From: Vicinamibacterales bacterium
GTDB taxonomy: Bacteria; Acidobacteriota; Vicinamibacteria; Vicinamibacterales; UBA2999
Length of the DNA stretch: 64,000 nt
Direction: 5' to 3'
Assembly: GCA_041659285.1 (NCBI GenBank)
Contig: JBAZYO010000006.1
Location: 186,001 to 250,000, forward strand
A program made the translations under genes and the position numbers. Of the stretch, positions 43,337 to 52,637 are shown piece by piece. The notes under the pieces are model-generated. The model was not told the origin of the DNA. It did no database searches and saw nothing but the letters and a program-made list of their open reading frames with translations. Positions within the stretch are counted from its first letter, which is position 1. Every line of letters begins with the position of its first letter.

Positions 43337-45882
43337 CAGGCCTCCGCTGGCTTGAGCGTGAGCTCGACGCGGGGCTCGCCGGCCTTGAGCACGAGCCCCT
43401 CGGCGCGGCAGGCCGCCTTGAGGTCGCGCTCGACCAACGACAGGCTGCGCGCCGCGGCCTCGGTCGTGACGTAGAGCACTTCCTTCACGGGGGTGCCGAC
43501 CGACACCTTCTGATCGGTCTTGGCCTTCCGGATCGCGTTGAGCGCTTCGGTGAGATGGAACACCGACTGCCGCGCTCCTTCATCCGTGCCGGACACCGCC
43601 AAGAGCTCGTCGCGACCCGGCCACGCCGCCCGGTGCACCGAGCCGGCGTTCGACCACGACCACACCTCTTCGCAGGCAAACGACAGGTACGGCGCCAACA
43701 GGCGCAGCAGCACCGAGAGCGCGAGGCGCATGGCGGTGGACGCCGACGCCGCGGCCTCGGGACCGAAGTCGCCGTAGCGGCGCGACTTCGCCGCCTCGAT
43801 GTAGTTGTCGCAGAAGTCCCAGAAGAACGACTCGATCTTCGCGAGCGCCTTCGCATACTCGTACTGATCGAGCTCCGCGGTCGCCTCATCGACGAGGTTG
43901 GCGAGGTTCTGCAGCATGCCGCGATCGAGTGCCTCGGTCACCGCGCCGGCCGGCTGCTCGCCGGCCAGCACGAACTTCGAGACGTTCAGCACCTTCATGG
44001 CGAGCTTGCGGCCAATCTTCATCTGGCCGACGTCAAAGGCGGTATCGACGCCGGGGCCGCCACGGGCGGCCCAGTAACGGACGCCGTCGGAGCCGTATTC
44101 CTGCAGCAGCCCGAGGGGCGTCACCACGTTGCCCTTCGACTTCGACATCTTCTTGCGATCCGGGTCGAGCACCCATCCGGAGATGGCGGCGTTGGTCCAC
44201 GGCGCCGAGGCGTTCTCGAAGTGCGCGCGCACCACGGACGAGAACAGCCACGTGCGGATGATGTCGTGGGCCTGCGGGCGCAAATCCATCGGGAAGGTGC
44301 GCGCGAAAATGTCCTCGTCCGTCTGCCACTGGGTCACGAGCTGCGGCGACACCGATGACGTGGCCCAGGTGTCCATCACGTCGGGATCGGCCACGAAGCC
44401 GCCGGGCGCGCCGCGCTGGGCGGCGGTGTAGCCATCCGGCACGTCGGTGGAGGGATCGATGGGCAGGCGTGACTCGGCCGGCACCAGCGGATTGGCGTAG
44501 TCGGTCGTGCCGTCAGCGCGGAGCGGATACCAGACCGGAAACGGCACGCCGAAGAACCGCTGGCGGCTGACGCACCAGTCGCCGTTGAGGCCGTTCACCC
44601 AGTTGTCATAGCGCGCCTGCATGTATTCCGGATGCCAGGCGATCTCCTGCCCGCGCCGGATGAAGGCCTCGCGGTGGTCGATGGTCTTGAAGAACCACTG
44701 GCGGCTGGTCACGATCTCCAGCGGGCGGTCGCCCTTCTCGTAGAACTTGACGTTGTGCGTGATCGGCTTCGGGTCGCCCTGCAGGTCGCCGCTCTCGCGC
44801 AGCAACTCGACGATCTTCGCCTGCGCCTTCTTGGCCGACAGGCCGGCCAGCTGGTCGTAGGCCAGCTGCGCCCGTGCCGCATCCGCCGATTCCCATCCCG
44901 CCGCGCCGAACGTGACGCGGCCGAGCGTGCCGTTGGGCTGCACGATCGCGCGCACCGGCAACCGCAGCTCGCGCCACCACGTCACGTCGGTGGTGTCGCC
45001 GAACGTGCAGATCATGGCGATGCCGCTGCCCTTCTCGGGCTCGGCCAGCGTGTGCGCCAGTACCGGGACGCGGACGCCGAAGATCGGCGTGATCACCTCG
45101 CTGCCGAACAGCGGCCGGTAGCGCTCGTCGTCGGGATGCGCCACGAGCGCGACGCACGCCGCAATCAGCTCCGGCCGGGTGGTCTCGATCGCGACCGTTC
45201 CGGACCCATCGCCCTTCGCGAAGAGAATCTTGTGATACGCGCCCGGCTGTTCGCGATCCTCGAGCTCGGCCTGGGCCACCGCGGTGCGGAAGTCGACGTC
45301 CCATAGCGTCGGCGCCTCCACCTGGTAGGCGAGGTTCTTCTTCAGCAGGCGCAGGAACATCATCTGCGACACCCGTTGCGCCGGCGGCGCGATGGTGGCG
45401 TAGGTCATCGACCAGTCCACCGACAGGCCCAGGTAGCGCCAGAGGTGCTCGAAGACCTTTTCGTCTTCGACCGTCAGCTTCACGCACAGCTCGATGAAGT
45501 TGGGACGCGACACCGAGATGGGATGCTTTTCCGGTTTCTCGGGCGGCACGAACGACGGGTCGTACGGCAGCGACGGATCGCAGCGCACACCGAAGTAGTT
45601 CTGGACGCGGCGCTCGGTCGGCAGGCCGTTGTCGTCCCACCCCATCGGATAGAAGACCTCCTTGCCGCGCATGCGCTGGAAGCGCGCGATGATGTCGGTG
45701 TGCGTGTAGGAGAAGACGTGCCCGACGTGGAGCGAGCCGCTCACGGTGGGCGGCGGCGTGTCTATGGAGTAGATCTGGTCGCGCGGCTTGGAGCGGTCGA
45801 AGCGGTAGGTGCCGTCACGCTCCCATCGCGCCGACAGCGCGTCTTCCAGACCTTCCAGTGCGGGCTTTTCCGGAACGGACAT
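43336..45882 (-). CDS. valS: Valyl-tRNA synthetase
   Basis: The 848-residue class I enzyme has the HIGH-type motif PTVSGSLHVGHVFSYTHTD, the editing domain in the middle, KMSKS as KKMSKSKGNVVTP, and an anticodon-binding domain. It is about 100 residues shorter than E. coli ValRS; the segment GWDDNGLPTERRVQNYFGVRCDP matches the short ValRS class known from Actinobacteria and some other phyla. The C-terminal coiled coil of long ValRS is reduced. It precedes nadC with a one-base overlap. Confidence 0.96.
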   Translation of the reverse strand: MSVPEKPALEGLEDALSARWERDGTYRFDRSKPRDQIYSIDTPPPTVSGSLHVGHVFSYTHTDIIARFQRMRGKEVFYPMGWDDNGLPTERRVQNYFGVRCDPSLPYDPSFVPPEKPEKHPISVSRPNFIELCVKLTVEDEKVFEHLWRYLGLSVDWSMTYATIAPPAQRVSQMMFLRLLKKNLAYQVEAPTLWDVDFRTAVAQAELEDREQPGAYHKILFAKGDGSGTVAIETTRPELIAACVALVAHPDDERYRPLFGSEVITPIFGVRVPVLAHTLAEPEKGSGIAMICTFGDTTDVTWWRELRLPVRAIVQPNGTLGRVTFGAAGWESADAARAQLAYDQLAGLSAKKAQAKIVELLRESGDLQGDPKPITHNVKFYEKGDRPLEIVTSRQWFFKTIDHREAFIRRGQEIAWHPEYMQARYDNWVNGLNGDWCVSRQRFFGVPFPVWYPLRADGTTDYANPLVPAESRLPIDPSTDVPDGYTAAQRGAPGGFVADPDVMDTWATSSVSPQLVTQWQTDEDIFARTFPMDLRPQAHDIIRTWLFSSVVRAHFENASAPWTNAAISGWVLDPDRKKMSKSKGNVVTPLGLLQEYGSDGVRYWAARGGPGVDTAFDVGQMKIGRKLAMKVLNVSKFVLAGEQPAGAVTEALDRGMLQNLANLVDEATAELDQYEYAKALAKIESFFWDFCDNYIEAAKSRRYGDFGPEAAASASTAMRLALSVLLRLLAPYLSFACEEVWSWSNAGSVHRAAWPGRDELLAVSGTDEGARQSVFHLTEALNAIRKAKTDQKVSVGTPVKEVLYVTTEAAARSLSLVERDLKAACRAEGLVLKAGEPRVELTLKPAEA

Positions 45883-45891
45883 ATCTCACCA

Positions 45892-47544
45892 TTATGGCGT
45901 ATCCCGTTCGGCCGCTGCCTTGACGCGGGCAATCTCGTCGCGGACGAGGCGCTCGGAGGTCTCCGAAACCACCGACCGGACCGTGTCGCGCACCGTGGCG
46001 GTCATGGCGTCGCGCAGGCCGGCGCCGAAAGTGCCAGAATTGAGGCGGTCAGCGACGCGCTCGGCAATTTGATCGAGCATCGCGTCAGTGATTTCCGGGG
46101 CGGCCGCCTGCACGACAATCGGCGCCGGCGGCGCCGCGGCCACGGGCGGCGGCGGCTCCTCGTACACCTGCTCGCCGGTCTCGAATGCCAGCAGTGCGGC
46201 GAAGTCGTCGGCCACGGAGGCCATTGAACCAGGTGCCTTGGGTGCCTCAGGTGCCCAGGGTGCCTCGGGTGCCTCAGGTGCCTCAGGTGCCTTGGGTGCC
46301 TCAAGTGCCGAGGGTGCGTCAGGTGCCGCGGGTGCCGCAGGCGCCTCAGGTGCCGCGAGTGCCACGGGCTCGGCCGGTAAGGGGGGCGGGGCCTCCGGGG
46401 CAGTGGGCTTGTGGACTCGCATGGGGCCGGGCGACGGGGGCGCGAAGGGCGAATCCGGGACCGGTCCCAGCTTCGCCGCCGTGGGCGGGCGCAGGTCCTC
46501 GATACCGAAATCAAAGTCGAGGCCGTCGGCCGGCGACGGCGCGTTGGGCACCGGCTCCCCTGCGGGCAGGTCGACGTCGTGAATGCCCATCTCAGCGGCC
46601 AGTTCGCGTTGTTGCGCCTCGCGCGTCTTCTCGTCGTCCGCAAACCACTGGTCGTCCACTTCGAAGATCGGGGTGCCCGCTGCCGCGGGACGCTCCGGCA
46701 TGACCTCGTTGGCGTCGGACACCATGTCGCGTCCGGCCGCCGCGTCGAGCGCCTTCGGATCGTCCCCAAACCAGTCGGCATCCACTTCGAAGATGGGATT
46801 CGGCGGGACGCCATCGGCCTTGGGCGTCGGCCGGCGTCCGGGCGATCGCGGGTCGGGCGCGCCCGATGCCTGGCCGAGCGGCGGCGACGGATTGCGGTGC
46901 GCGCGGGCCTCGGCGTGACGCCCGGCCAGTTGCTGGTCGAGCGAGTCGAACGCGGCGTCCAGCGTGTCGAGATAATCTTCGCGACCCGAGCCCGGCGTGC
47001 CGCCTTCCACGGATCGGGCGTCGGGCTCGAGGCCCGACGCCTGGCGGAGCTCATCCCACGACGAGGCGGGCGTCTGCCGCGCGGCAGGTGCGGATGCGGC
47101 CGGGCGGACCGGCGCCCGCTTGCCGCCCGCCGTGTCGGCAGTCGTCACCAGCCGCCCGGGCGTTGCCGGGCGGGCGTCCTTGAGGCCCAGAAGCTCTCTG
47201 ACTCGGCTGATCACAGTCGTTGGCTCTAACGGTTTCTCGAGTATCCCGCGGGCGCCGCTCGCCTTGAGCCGCGCCTCATCCACTGATTCAAACGCGCCCG
47301 ACAGCAGTAACACCGGCACGCTGCGAAGCCCTTCGACCCCGCGCATGTATTCCGCGAGCTCGTATCCGTTCCGGCGCGGTAACCCGGTGCCGGCCAGGAC
47401 GATATCGGGCCGCAGCGCCGCCATTTTCTCGATGGCCTGCTGGCCGTCCGAGACGGTCACCACGCGATATTCATCATCGGCAAACGTCAAGGCGATGACG
47501 CGCTGGGTCGTGACGCTGTCGTCGGCGAGCAACAGTGTGCGCAT
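45892..47544 (-). CDS. Receiver-domain protein with Gly at the phospho-acceptor site and Ala-Pro repeat linker
   Basis: The 550-residue protein has an N-terminal receiver domain (1 to about 118) with the acidic pair ADDS (8-9), the Ser of LLLSGAF and the Lys of LEKPLEP, but the usual phosphorylated Asp is Gly52 (DIVLAGTGLP; codon GGC at 47389-47391). A long disordered middle (about 120-455) contains three FEVDxxWFxDDxK-like motifs and about fifteen xAP tripeptide repeats. The C-terminal helices (about 462-550, EITDAMLDQIAERVADRL ... RDEIARVKAAAE) are probably a coiled coil. The layout recalls polarity or cytoskeletal adaptors with a receiver, such as RomR, but that is a resemblance only. It precedes valS by 9 nt. 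Confidence 0.85.
   Translation of the reverse strand: MRTLLLADDSVTTQRVIALTFADDEYRVVTVSDGQQAIEKMAALRPDIVLAGTGLPRRNGYELAEYMRGVEGLRSVPVLLLSGAFESVDEARLKASGARGILEKPLEPTTVISRVRELLGLKDARPATPGRLVTTADTAGGKRAPVRPAASAPAARQTPASSWDELRQASGLEPDARSVEGGTPGSGREDYLDTLDAAFDSLDQQLAGRHAEARAHRNPSPPLGQASGAPDPRSPGRRPTPKADGVPPNPIFEVDADWFGDDPKALDAAAGRDMVSDANEVMPERPAAAGTPIFEVDDQWFADDEKTREAQQRELAAEMGIHDVDLPAGEPVPNAPSPADGLDFDFGIEDLRPPTAAKLGPVPDSPFAPPSPGPMRVHKPTAPEAPPPLPAEPVALAAPEAPAAPAAPDAPSALEAPKAPEAPEAPEAPWAPEAPKAPGSMASVADDFAALLAFETGEQVYEEPPPPVAAAPPAPIVVQAAAPEITDAMLDQIAERVADRLNSGTFGAGLRDAMTATVRDTVRSVVSETSERLVRDEIARVKAAAERDTP
46232..46366. repeat. Fifteen-unit 9-bp tandem repeat inside the receiver gene
   Basis: Starting at 46232, the plus strand repeats GGTGCCTCA-like 9-mers (GGTGCCTTG, GGTGCCTCA, GGTGCCCAG, GGTGCCTCG, GGTGCCGCG and so on). 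Since 9 is a multiple of 3, copy-number change would keep the frame; the coding strand yields repeated xAP tripeptides. The same 9-mer family is intergenic at 41668-41703. Confidence 0.88.
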
Positions 47545-47595
47545 GTACCCGGGGCTACTTCCCCGTATCGGACGGACCGGCCGGCATCAACACCC

Positions 47596-48006
47596 TCACA
47601 CCGGCTCCACCCTCGCGCGCGCGTTCGCCGAAATGTAGTCGATGATGTGCTGCATGGGGGTGCCCGGAATGAAGATGCCGCGAATGCCCATGGCGTTCAG
47701 CTTGGGCAAATCGACGTCCGGGATAATGCCCCCAATCACCACCTGGACATCGTCCAGGCCCTTTTCCTTCAACAGCTCCACCACCCGCGGGCAAATGTGC
47801 ATGTGCGCACCCGACAGGATCGACAGCCCGATGACGTCGGCATCCTCCTGCAGCGCGGCCGCCACGATCATCTCGGGCGTCTGGCGGAGGCCGGTATAGA
47901 TCACTTCCATGCCGGCGTCACGCAGCGCGCGCGCAATCACCTTGGCGCCGCGATCGTGGCCGTCCAGTCCCGGCTTGGCAATTACCACCCGTATTTTTTG
48001 GCTCAT
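47596..48006 (-). CDS. Methylmalonyl-CoA mutase, cobalamin-binding subunit
   Basis: The 136-residue protein is a stand-alone B12-binding domain with the DxHxxG signature (KPGLDGHDRGAKVIARAL), a middle GLSILSGAH (SxL motif) and GGIIPDVD (GG motif), the base-off/His-on cobalamin site. It pairs with the large subunit 45 nt upstream to form a two-gene methylmalonyl-CoA mutase converting (R)-methylmalonyl-CoA to succinyl-CoA, as in several archaea and bacteria, where the usual single chain is split. Confidence 0.95.
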   Translation of the reverse strand: MSQKIRVVIAKPGLDGHDRGAKVIARALRDAGMEVIYTGLRQTPEMIVAAALQEDADVIGLSILSGAHMHICPRVVELLKEKGLDDVQVVIGGIIPDVDLPKLNAMGIRGIFIPGTPMQHIIDYISANARARVEPV

Positions 48007-48051
48007 ACGCTCACAAGATCCCGATCACGAGATCACCAAACCACCAAATCA

Positions 48052-49725
48052 CTAAATGACGGGCACTTCTTCGTACTCGCCCCATACTTCGCGCAGGGTG
48101 TCGCACATCTCGCCCACCGTCGCGTAGGCCCGGACGCACTCGAGCAGCGGCACCATGGTGTTGCCGCTCCCCTGCGCCACCTCTTTCAGCGCCGCGAGCG
48201 CGCGCCGCACGCGTTGGTTGTCGCGCGACTGCTTCAACTCGGCGAGCCGCTTCAACTGGACGCCTGACGCGGTGTCGTCGATGTAGAGGATCTCGATCGG
48301 CTTGTCGTCGGCCTGGATGAATTCGTTGACGCCGACGATGACCTTTTCGCGGCGCTCGACCGCCTGCTGGAACAGGTACGAGGCCTCGGCGATTTCCTTC
48401 TGCGGATAGCCGCGCTCGATCGCCTCCACCATGCCGCCCATGCGGTCGATGGTGTCCCAGTACTTGAGGGTGCCGTCGATCATGTCCTGGGTCAGCTTCT
48501 CGATGAAGTAGGACCCGCCCAGCGGATCGACGACGTTGGTGACGCCGCTCTCGTGGGCGATGATCTGCTGCGTGCGGAGGGCGATGGTCGCCGTCTCTTT
48601 GGTCGGCAGCGCGAGCGCCTCGTCCAGCGAGTTGGTGTGCAGCGAGTTGGTGCCGCCGAGCACCGCCGCCAGGGCCTGCAACGCCGTCCGCACCACGTTG
48701 TTGTACGGCTGCTGCGCGGTGAGCGAGACGCCGGCGGTCTGGGTGTGGAACCGCAGCTTCCACGACCGCGGGTTCTTGGCGCCAAACCGGTTTTTCATGG
48801 CCTCGGCCCACAGCTTGCGCGCGGCGCGATATTTCGCGATCTCCTCGAAGAAGTCGCTGTGCGAGTTGAAGAAGAACGAGATCTGCGGCACGAAGTCGTC
48901 GACGTCGAGGCCGGCATCAACGCCGTACTGCACGTATTCCAGGCCGTCGCGCAAGGTGAAGGCCAGCTCCTGCAACGACGTCGATCCCGCTTCGCGGATG
49001 TGGTACCCGCTCACCGAAATGGTGTTCCACTTCGGCACTTCCTTCGCGCAGAACGCGAAGATGTCGGTGATCAGCCGCATTGAGGCGCGCGGCGGGAAGA
49101 TGAATTCCTTCTGGGCGATGAACTCTTTCAGGATGTCGTTCTGGATGGTCCCCGAAATGGTCTTCCAGTCGGCGCCCTGCTGTTCGGCCACCACCAGGTA
49201 CATCGCGAAGATCATCGGCGCCGGCGAGTTGATGGTCATCGACGTCGTGATGTCGGCGAGCGAGATGCCTGCGAACAGGCGCTCCATGTCGGCCAGCGAC
49301 ATCACGCTGACGCCGCACTTGCCCACTTCGCCCAGGCACAGGGCGTGGTCGGGGTCGCGGCCCATCAGCGTCGGCAGGTCGAACGCCACGCTGAGGCCGG
49401 TACCGCCGGCGGCAACCAGGTCCTGGTAGCGCTGGTTGGTTTCTTCCGGGGTCCCGAACCCGGCAAACTGGCGCATGGTCCAGAGCTTGCCGCGATAGCC
49501 GGTCGGGTGAATGCCGCGAACGTAGGGAAACTCGCCGGGGTTGTTGATGTCGCGGTCGTAGTCGATGCCGGCGACGTCTTCTTCCGTGTAGAGCCGCTCG
49601 ATCGCGCGGCCGGAGATGGTCGTGAAGGGGCCCGTACGCTCGGGCGACTTGCGGAGGGTCGGCTCGACCACCTCGCGTTCCCAACGGTTCTTCCGAGTCT
49701 CCGTGCGATCGACCACGCTTTTCAT
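48052..49725 (-). CDS. Methylmalonyl-CoA mutase, catalytic (large) subunit
   Basis: The 557-residue TIM-barrel subunit starts MKSVVDRTETRKNRWERE after AGGGACGGT; a longer ORF upstream has no family similarity. Motifs include YPYVRGIHPTGYRGKLWTMRQFAGFGTPEETN-type substrate segments, GLSVAFDLPTLMGRD, and HTQTAGVSLTAQQPYNNVVRTALQALAAVLGGTNSLHTNS. The C-terminal B12 domain is a separate gene (47596-48006). MeaB and epimerase genes are at 15-17.4 kb. Related acyl-CoA mutases (isobutyryl, ethylmalonyl) are less likely given MeaB and epimerase. The spacer to the small subunit contains CAAATCACTAAAT-type runs. Confidence 0.94.
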   Translation of the reverse strand: MKSVVDRTETRKNRWEREVVEPTLRKSPERTGPFTTISGRAIERLYTEEDVAGIDYDRDINNPGEFPYVRGIHPTGYRGKLWTMRQFAGFGTPEETNQRYQDLVAAGGTGLSVAFDLPTLMGRDPDHALCLGEVGKCGVSVMSLADMERLFAGISLADITTSMTINSPAPMIFAMYLVVAEQQGADWKTISGTIQNDILKEFIAQKEFIFPPRASMRLITDIFAFCAKEVPKWNTISVSGYHIREAGSTSLQELAFTLRDGLEYVQYGVDAGLDVDDFVPQISFFFNSHSDFFEEIAKYRAARKLWAEAMKNRFGAKNPRSWKLRFHTQTAGVSLTAQQPYNNVVRTALQALAAVLGGTNSLHTNSLDEALALPTKETATIALRTQQIIAHESGVTNVVDPLGGSYFIEKLTQDMIDGTLKYWDTIDRMGGMVEAIERGYPQKEIAEASYLFQQAVERREKVIVGVNEFIQADDKPIEILYIDDTASGVQLKRLAELKQSRDNQRVRRALAALKEVAQGSGNTMVPLLECVRAYATVGEMCDTLREVWGEYEEVPVI

Positions 49726-49735
49726 ACCGTCCCTA

Positions 49736-49741
49736 ATTATA
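49736..49741 (-). promoter_or_regulatory. Candidate -10 box of the methylmalonyl-CoA mutase gene
   Basis: On the minus strand CTATATAATTAGGGACGGTATG contains a perfect TATAAT (49736-49741), 10 nt before the ATG. The expected start of transcription near 49729 leaves a leader of about four bases, so the message would be almost leaderless. No good -35 is seen at 16-18 bp. Confidence 0.45.
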
Positions 49742-49864
49742 TAGGGAGATACGCGGCCCTGACCCACGGCAACCGCGCCCGGGTGCGTACGGATCAGGGC
49801 GGCCCTGGCCGCCTTCGGCACGTGACAGGGCCGTCCCGCCGGTCCCGGCGCTCCGGTTCTGCGC

Positions 49865-51133
49865 TCAGTTGTCGTCCCGGTGCACCCTGCGCAGGTTGTG
49901 CTTGTAAACGTATGTCGCGACCTCGCGTCCCAGCCGGCCACCAGCCCTCTGATCGAACCGGAAATGGATGCCGCCATACACGCGCGCATCGTCGATGTCG
50001 TCGGTGATCTGCTCGAACCTGGTGTACTGGAGAATCACGCCCGGCACCGCGGGGTTCGCGATCGTGATGGCATGGCCGCCGGCGCCGTAAAGCCGCCTCA
50101 GCACCTCAGCCGCACTATTGCTGCCGCTGGCATGATTCGACGGATAGCTTGGAAAACAGGGCGTGCTGATGTACGGCACAAAGGCGAAGTCGGGGGCGGT
50201 CTTCGGGTTGTCGTCGGTATCGGCGCGAATCGCGGTCTCAGGGCGCCAGAGCTGGTAGTGATACTTCGCCTCGAACGAGGCGACTAACGCGTCGTTGCTG
50301 GCCATGTTGATCAAGGCGAGGGCACGCGCATTCTCCGAGAGCGACCGGCCCTGCGCGGCGGCGACTTGCCGGGCGGCCAGGTTGAACACGAACCCCGGCG
50401 AGGAGGCGGCGTAGATCCGCGCCACATCGGCACGATCCTGCGGCCGTTCCGTGCTCGTCAGGCTGCCGACCCTCATCACCTCGTGGTAGTCCTTCGCATA
50501 CCGGTTGCTGGTGAGCGCCGGCGGCGGCGCCGGGCGGAATTGTGCGATCCACGCCTGGTCGCCGGGATCGCTCGGAACGCCGAATGGCGTGACCCCCTGC
50601 CAGTGGAAATTGACGCCACCGGCGGCGGGACAACTGGGCGTCAGCTGCCACACGCCCGGCTCTGCCGACACCGGCAGGTAGAACGCCGGCGGTGTCGAGC
50701 CGTCGCCAACGCGAAGGGCAATCATTTGCGCGGCCGCCGCCTCTCCGGTCGCGGCGCCGTCGGCCTTGGCCGTGCCGTCTGGAATGGCCGCCATCGACGC
50801 CGCATACGCAGGGTCGAGCGTCACGTTGGCTGGGAAGTAGGTCTTGAGTACCCGGTATGCGGCGGTCACCGCCGCCGCATCAGCCGACGCGCCGAGCGGC
50901 GCGACCACCGTCCCGAGGTACGGCTCATACTCATGGGCGATCGCATTGACGGCCTCGAACACCGCGAGCTGCGTAATAGACAGGAGGCGCGCTTGAGCGA
51001 ATGGGCTCTGCCCCTGGCTGACCAAGGTCGCGATCGCGATGGCGTTCCAGTCCGACACGACGTCAGCCCTCGCGTGGATTGGGTTGCAGACAAGCAGGGC
51101 GACGGCCGCGACAACAGTGCGTATGCGGGTCAT
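49865..51133 (-). CDS. Vanadium-dependent haloperoxidase / PAP2-family secreted protein
   Basis: The 422-residue protein has a signal peptide (about 1-24) and an all-helical PAP2/haloperoxidase fold. The vanadate/phosphate-binding residues are recognisable: KYHYQLWRPETAIR (Lys and Arg), PSYPSNHASGSNSAAEVL (Ser, Gly, His) and ARVYGGIHFRFD (Arg and His). Family members oxidise halides with peroxide or hydrolyse phosphate esters; which applies cannot be told from motif alone. The gene is isolated: 139 bp separate it from the mutase gene downstream and 250 bp from the divergent glutamate dehydrogenase. Confidence 0.86.
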   Translation of the reverse strand: MTRIRTVVAAVALLVCNPIHARADVVSDWNAIAIATLVSQGQSPFAQARLLSITQLAVFEAVNAIAHEYEPYLGTVVAPLGASADAAAVTAAYRVLKTYFPANVTLDPAYAASMAAIPDGTAKADGAATGEAAAAQMIALRVGDGSTPPAFYLPVSAEPGVWQLTPSCPAAGGVNFHWQGVTPFGVPSDPGDQAWIAQFRPAPPPALTSNRYAKDYHEVMRVGSLTSTERPQDRADVARIYAASSPGFVFNLAARQVAAAQGRSLSENARALALINMASNDALVASFEAKYHYQLWRPETAIRADTDDNPKTAPDFAFVPYISTPCFPSYPSNHASGSNSAAEVLRRLYGAGGHAITIANPAVPGVILQYTRFEQITDDIDDARVYGGIHFRFDQRAGGRLGREVATYVYKHNLRRVHRDDN

Positions 51134-51383
51134 GTGTTCGACTCCCTTCAGCCTGACATTTCCGACTGGCCCCCCAAAACGGACTGCATCCTACAACAGC
51201 GAGGTTCGCGGCCTGCTCGGCCGTTTGCACAGTCAATCGGCGGACGTGTTGGAGCTCTGGAATCGATACCAATAACTCATGCTACGGATAGCGAATTGAC
51301 ATTTCGGCTGATTCGACGGTACGTTGGATCGTTTGGACTGACCGAGACAGTAACGGTCGATTGGTCTCTCAATCGAGGATTTG

Positions 51384-52634
51384 ATGACGCAACAGGGTAG
51401 CGTTTTTGGCGCCATGCTCCAGGAGTTCGAAGGGGCGGCACGTATTCTCAAACTCGAACCGGGCCTCTGGCAGATGCTCACGCACGCCAAGCGGCAAATC
51501 ATCGTCTCGTGCCCGGTCCAGATGGACAACGGCGAGATTCAGGTCTTCACCGGTTATCGCGTGCAATACAACGTCACGCTCGGGCCGGCGAAGGGCGGCA
51601 TCCGCTACCATCCCGGCGTCACGCTCGACGAAGTCACCGCGCTGGCGGCCTGGATGACGTGGAAGTGCGCCGTGGCCCAACTGCCCTTCGGCGGCGGCAA
51701 GGGCGGCGTGATTTGCGACCCCACCAAGATGTCGCGGCGCGAGTTGGAGGCGCTGACCCGGCGCTACACCGCGGAGATCATCGACTCGATCGGGCCCGAC
51801 AAGGACGTGCCCGCACCCGACGTCAACACCAACGAGCAGATCATGGCGTGGTTCTCCGACACCTACTCGATGCACGTCGGCCACACCTCGACGGCGGTGG
51901 TCACCGGCAAGCCGGTCGAGATGGGCGGCTCACTCGGGCGGCGCGAGGCCACCGGCCGCGGCGTGATGATCGTGGCCCGTGAATCGGCGAAGCACCTCGG
52001 CTTCGAACTGCAGGGATCGCGGGTCGCGGTGCAGGGCTTCGGCAACGTCGGCTCCATTGCCGCCGAGCTGCTCGCGCAGCAGGGCGCGACGATTGTCGGC
52101 GTGACCGACTGGAAGGGCGGCGTCCAGAACCCCAAGGGCCTGGACGTGCCCAAGCTGATCGACCACGTCAAGGAACACAAGACGGTCCACGGCTTCGCCG
52201 GCGGCGACCCGCTCGAGGCCGCCGACCTCTTCAAGCTCGACTGCGACATCCTGATCCCGGCCGCGCTCGAAAACCAGATCACCGACGAGAACGCCAACGA
52301 CATCAAGGCCAGGCTGATCGTCGAAGGCGCCAACGGTCCGACCACGCCCGAGGCGCACAAGCTGCTGCACGAGCGCGGGGTGTTCGTGGTGCCGGACATT
52401 CTGGCCAACGCCGGCGGCGTGACGGTGTCGTACTTCGAGTGGGTGCAGGACCGCCACGGCTACTTCTGGACCGAGAAGGAAGTGAACGAGCGCCTCGAAG
52501 CCAAGATGATGGAGGCGTTTCACGTGGTCCTGAAGACGGCCCAGAAATACAAGGTGGACATGCGCGCCGCCGCCTACATCGTGGCCATTGGCCGCGTGGC
52601 GACGGTCACGCGGATGCGCGGGATGTACGCCTAG
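51384..52634 (+). CDS. gdhA: Glutamate dehydrogenase (Glu/Leu/Phe/Val dehydrogenase family)
   Basis: The 416-residue enzyme has the substrate domain with GPAKGGIRYHP, KCAVAQLPFGGGKGGVICDP (catalytic Lys) and PDVNTNEQIMAWFSDTYS, and a Rossmann domain with VAVQGFGNVGSIAAE. It interconverts glutamate and 2-oxoglutarate/ammonia. The length and motifs match the short hexameric class. Start ATG 51384 follows GAGGAT. A TTGACA at 51296-51301 could be its -35, but the -10 at 17-18 bp (TACGTT) is poor. The 250-bp gap upstream, shared with the haloperoxidase gene, shows nothing else. Confidence 0.95.
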   Translation: MTQQGSVFGAMLQEFEGAARILKLEPGLWQMLTHAKRQIIVSCPVQMDNGEIQVFTGYRVQYNVTLGPAKGGIRYHPGVTLDEVTALAAWMTWKCAVAQLPFGGGKGGVICDPTKMSRRELEALTRRYTAEIIDSIGPDKDVPAPDVNTNEQIMAWFSDTYSMHVGHTSTAVVTGKPVEMGGSLGRREATGRGVMIVARESAKHLGFELQGSRVAVQGFGNVGSIAAELLAQQGATIVGVTDWKGGVQNPKGLDVPKLIDHVKEHKTVHGFAGGDPLEAADLFKLDCDILIPAALENQITDENANDIKARLIVEGANGPTTPEAHKLLHERGVFVVPDILANAGGVTVSYFEWVQDRHGYFWTEKEVNERLEAKMMEAFHVVLKTAQKYKVDMRAAAYIVAIGRVATVTRMRGMYA

Positions 52635-52637
52635 CGC

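Noticed and set aside
46232..46366. CRISPR array
   Set aside because: Units are only 9 bp with no spacers, lie inside a coding frame and encode tripeptide repeats; no cas genes in the window.
48007..48051. CAAATCACTAAAT-type short runs between the mutase subunits
   Set aside because: Too short and degenerate to define a repeat family from this window alone.
51134..51383. Small RNA or riboswitch in the haloperoxidase/gdhA gap
   Set aside because: Only isolated TTGACA and no conserved fold or terminator could be recognised by eye.
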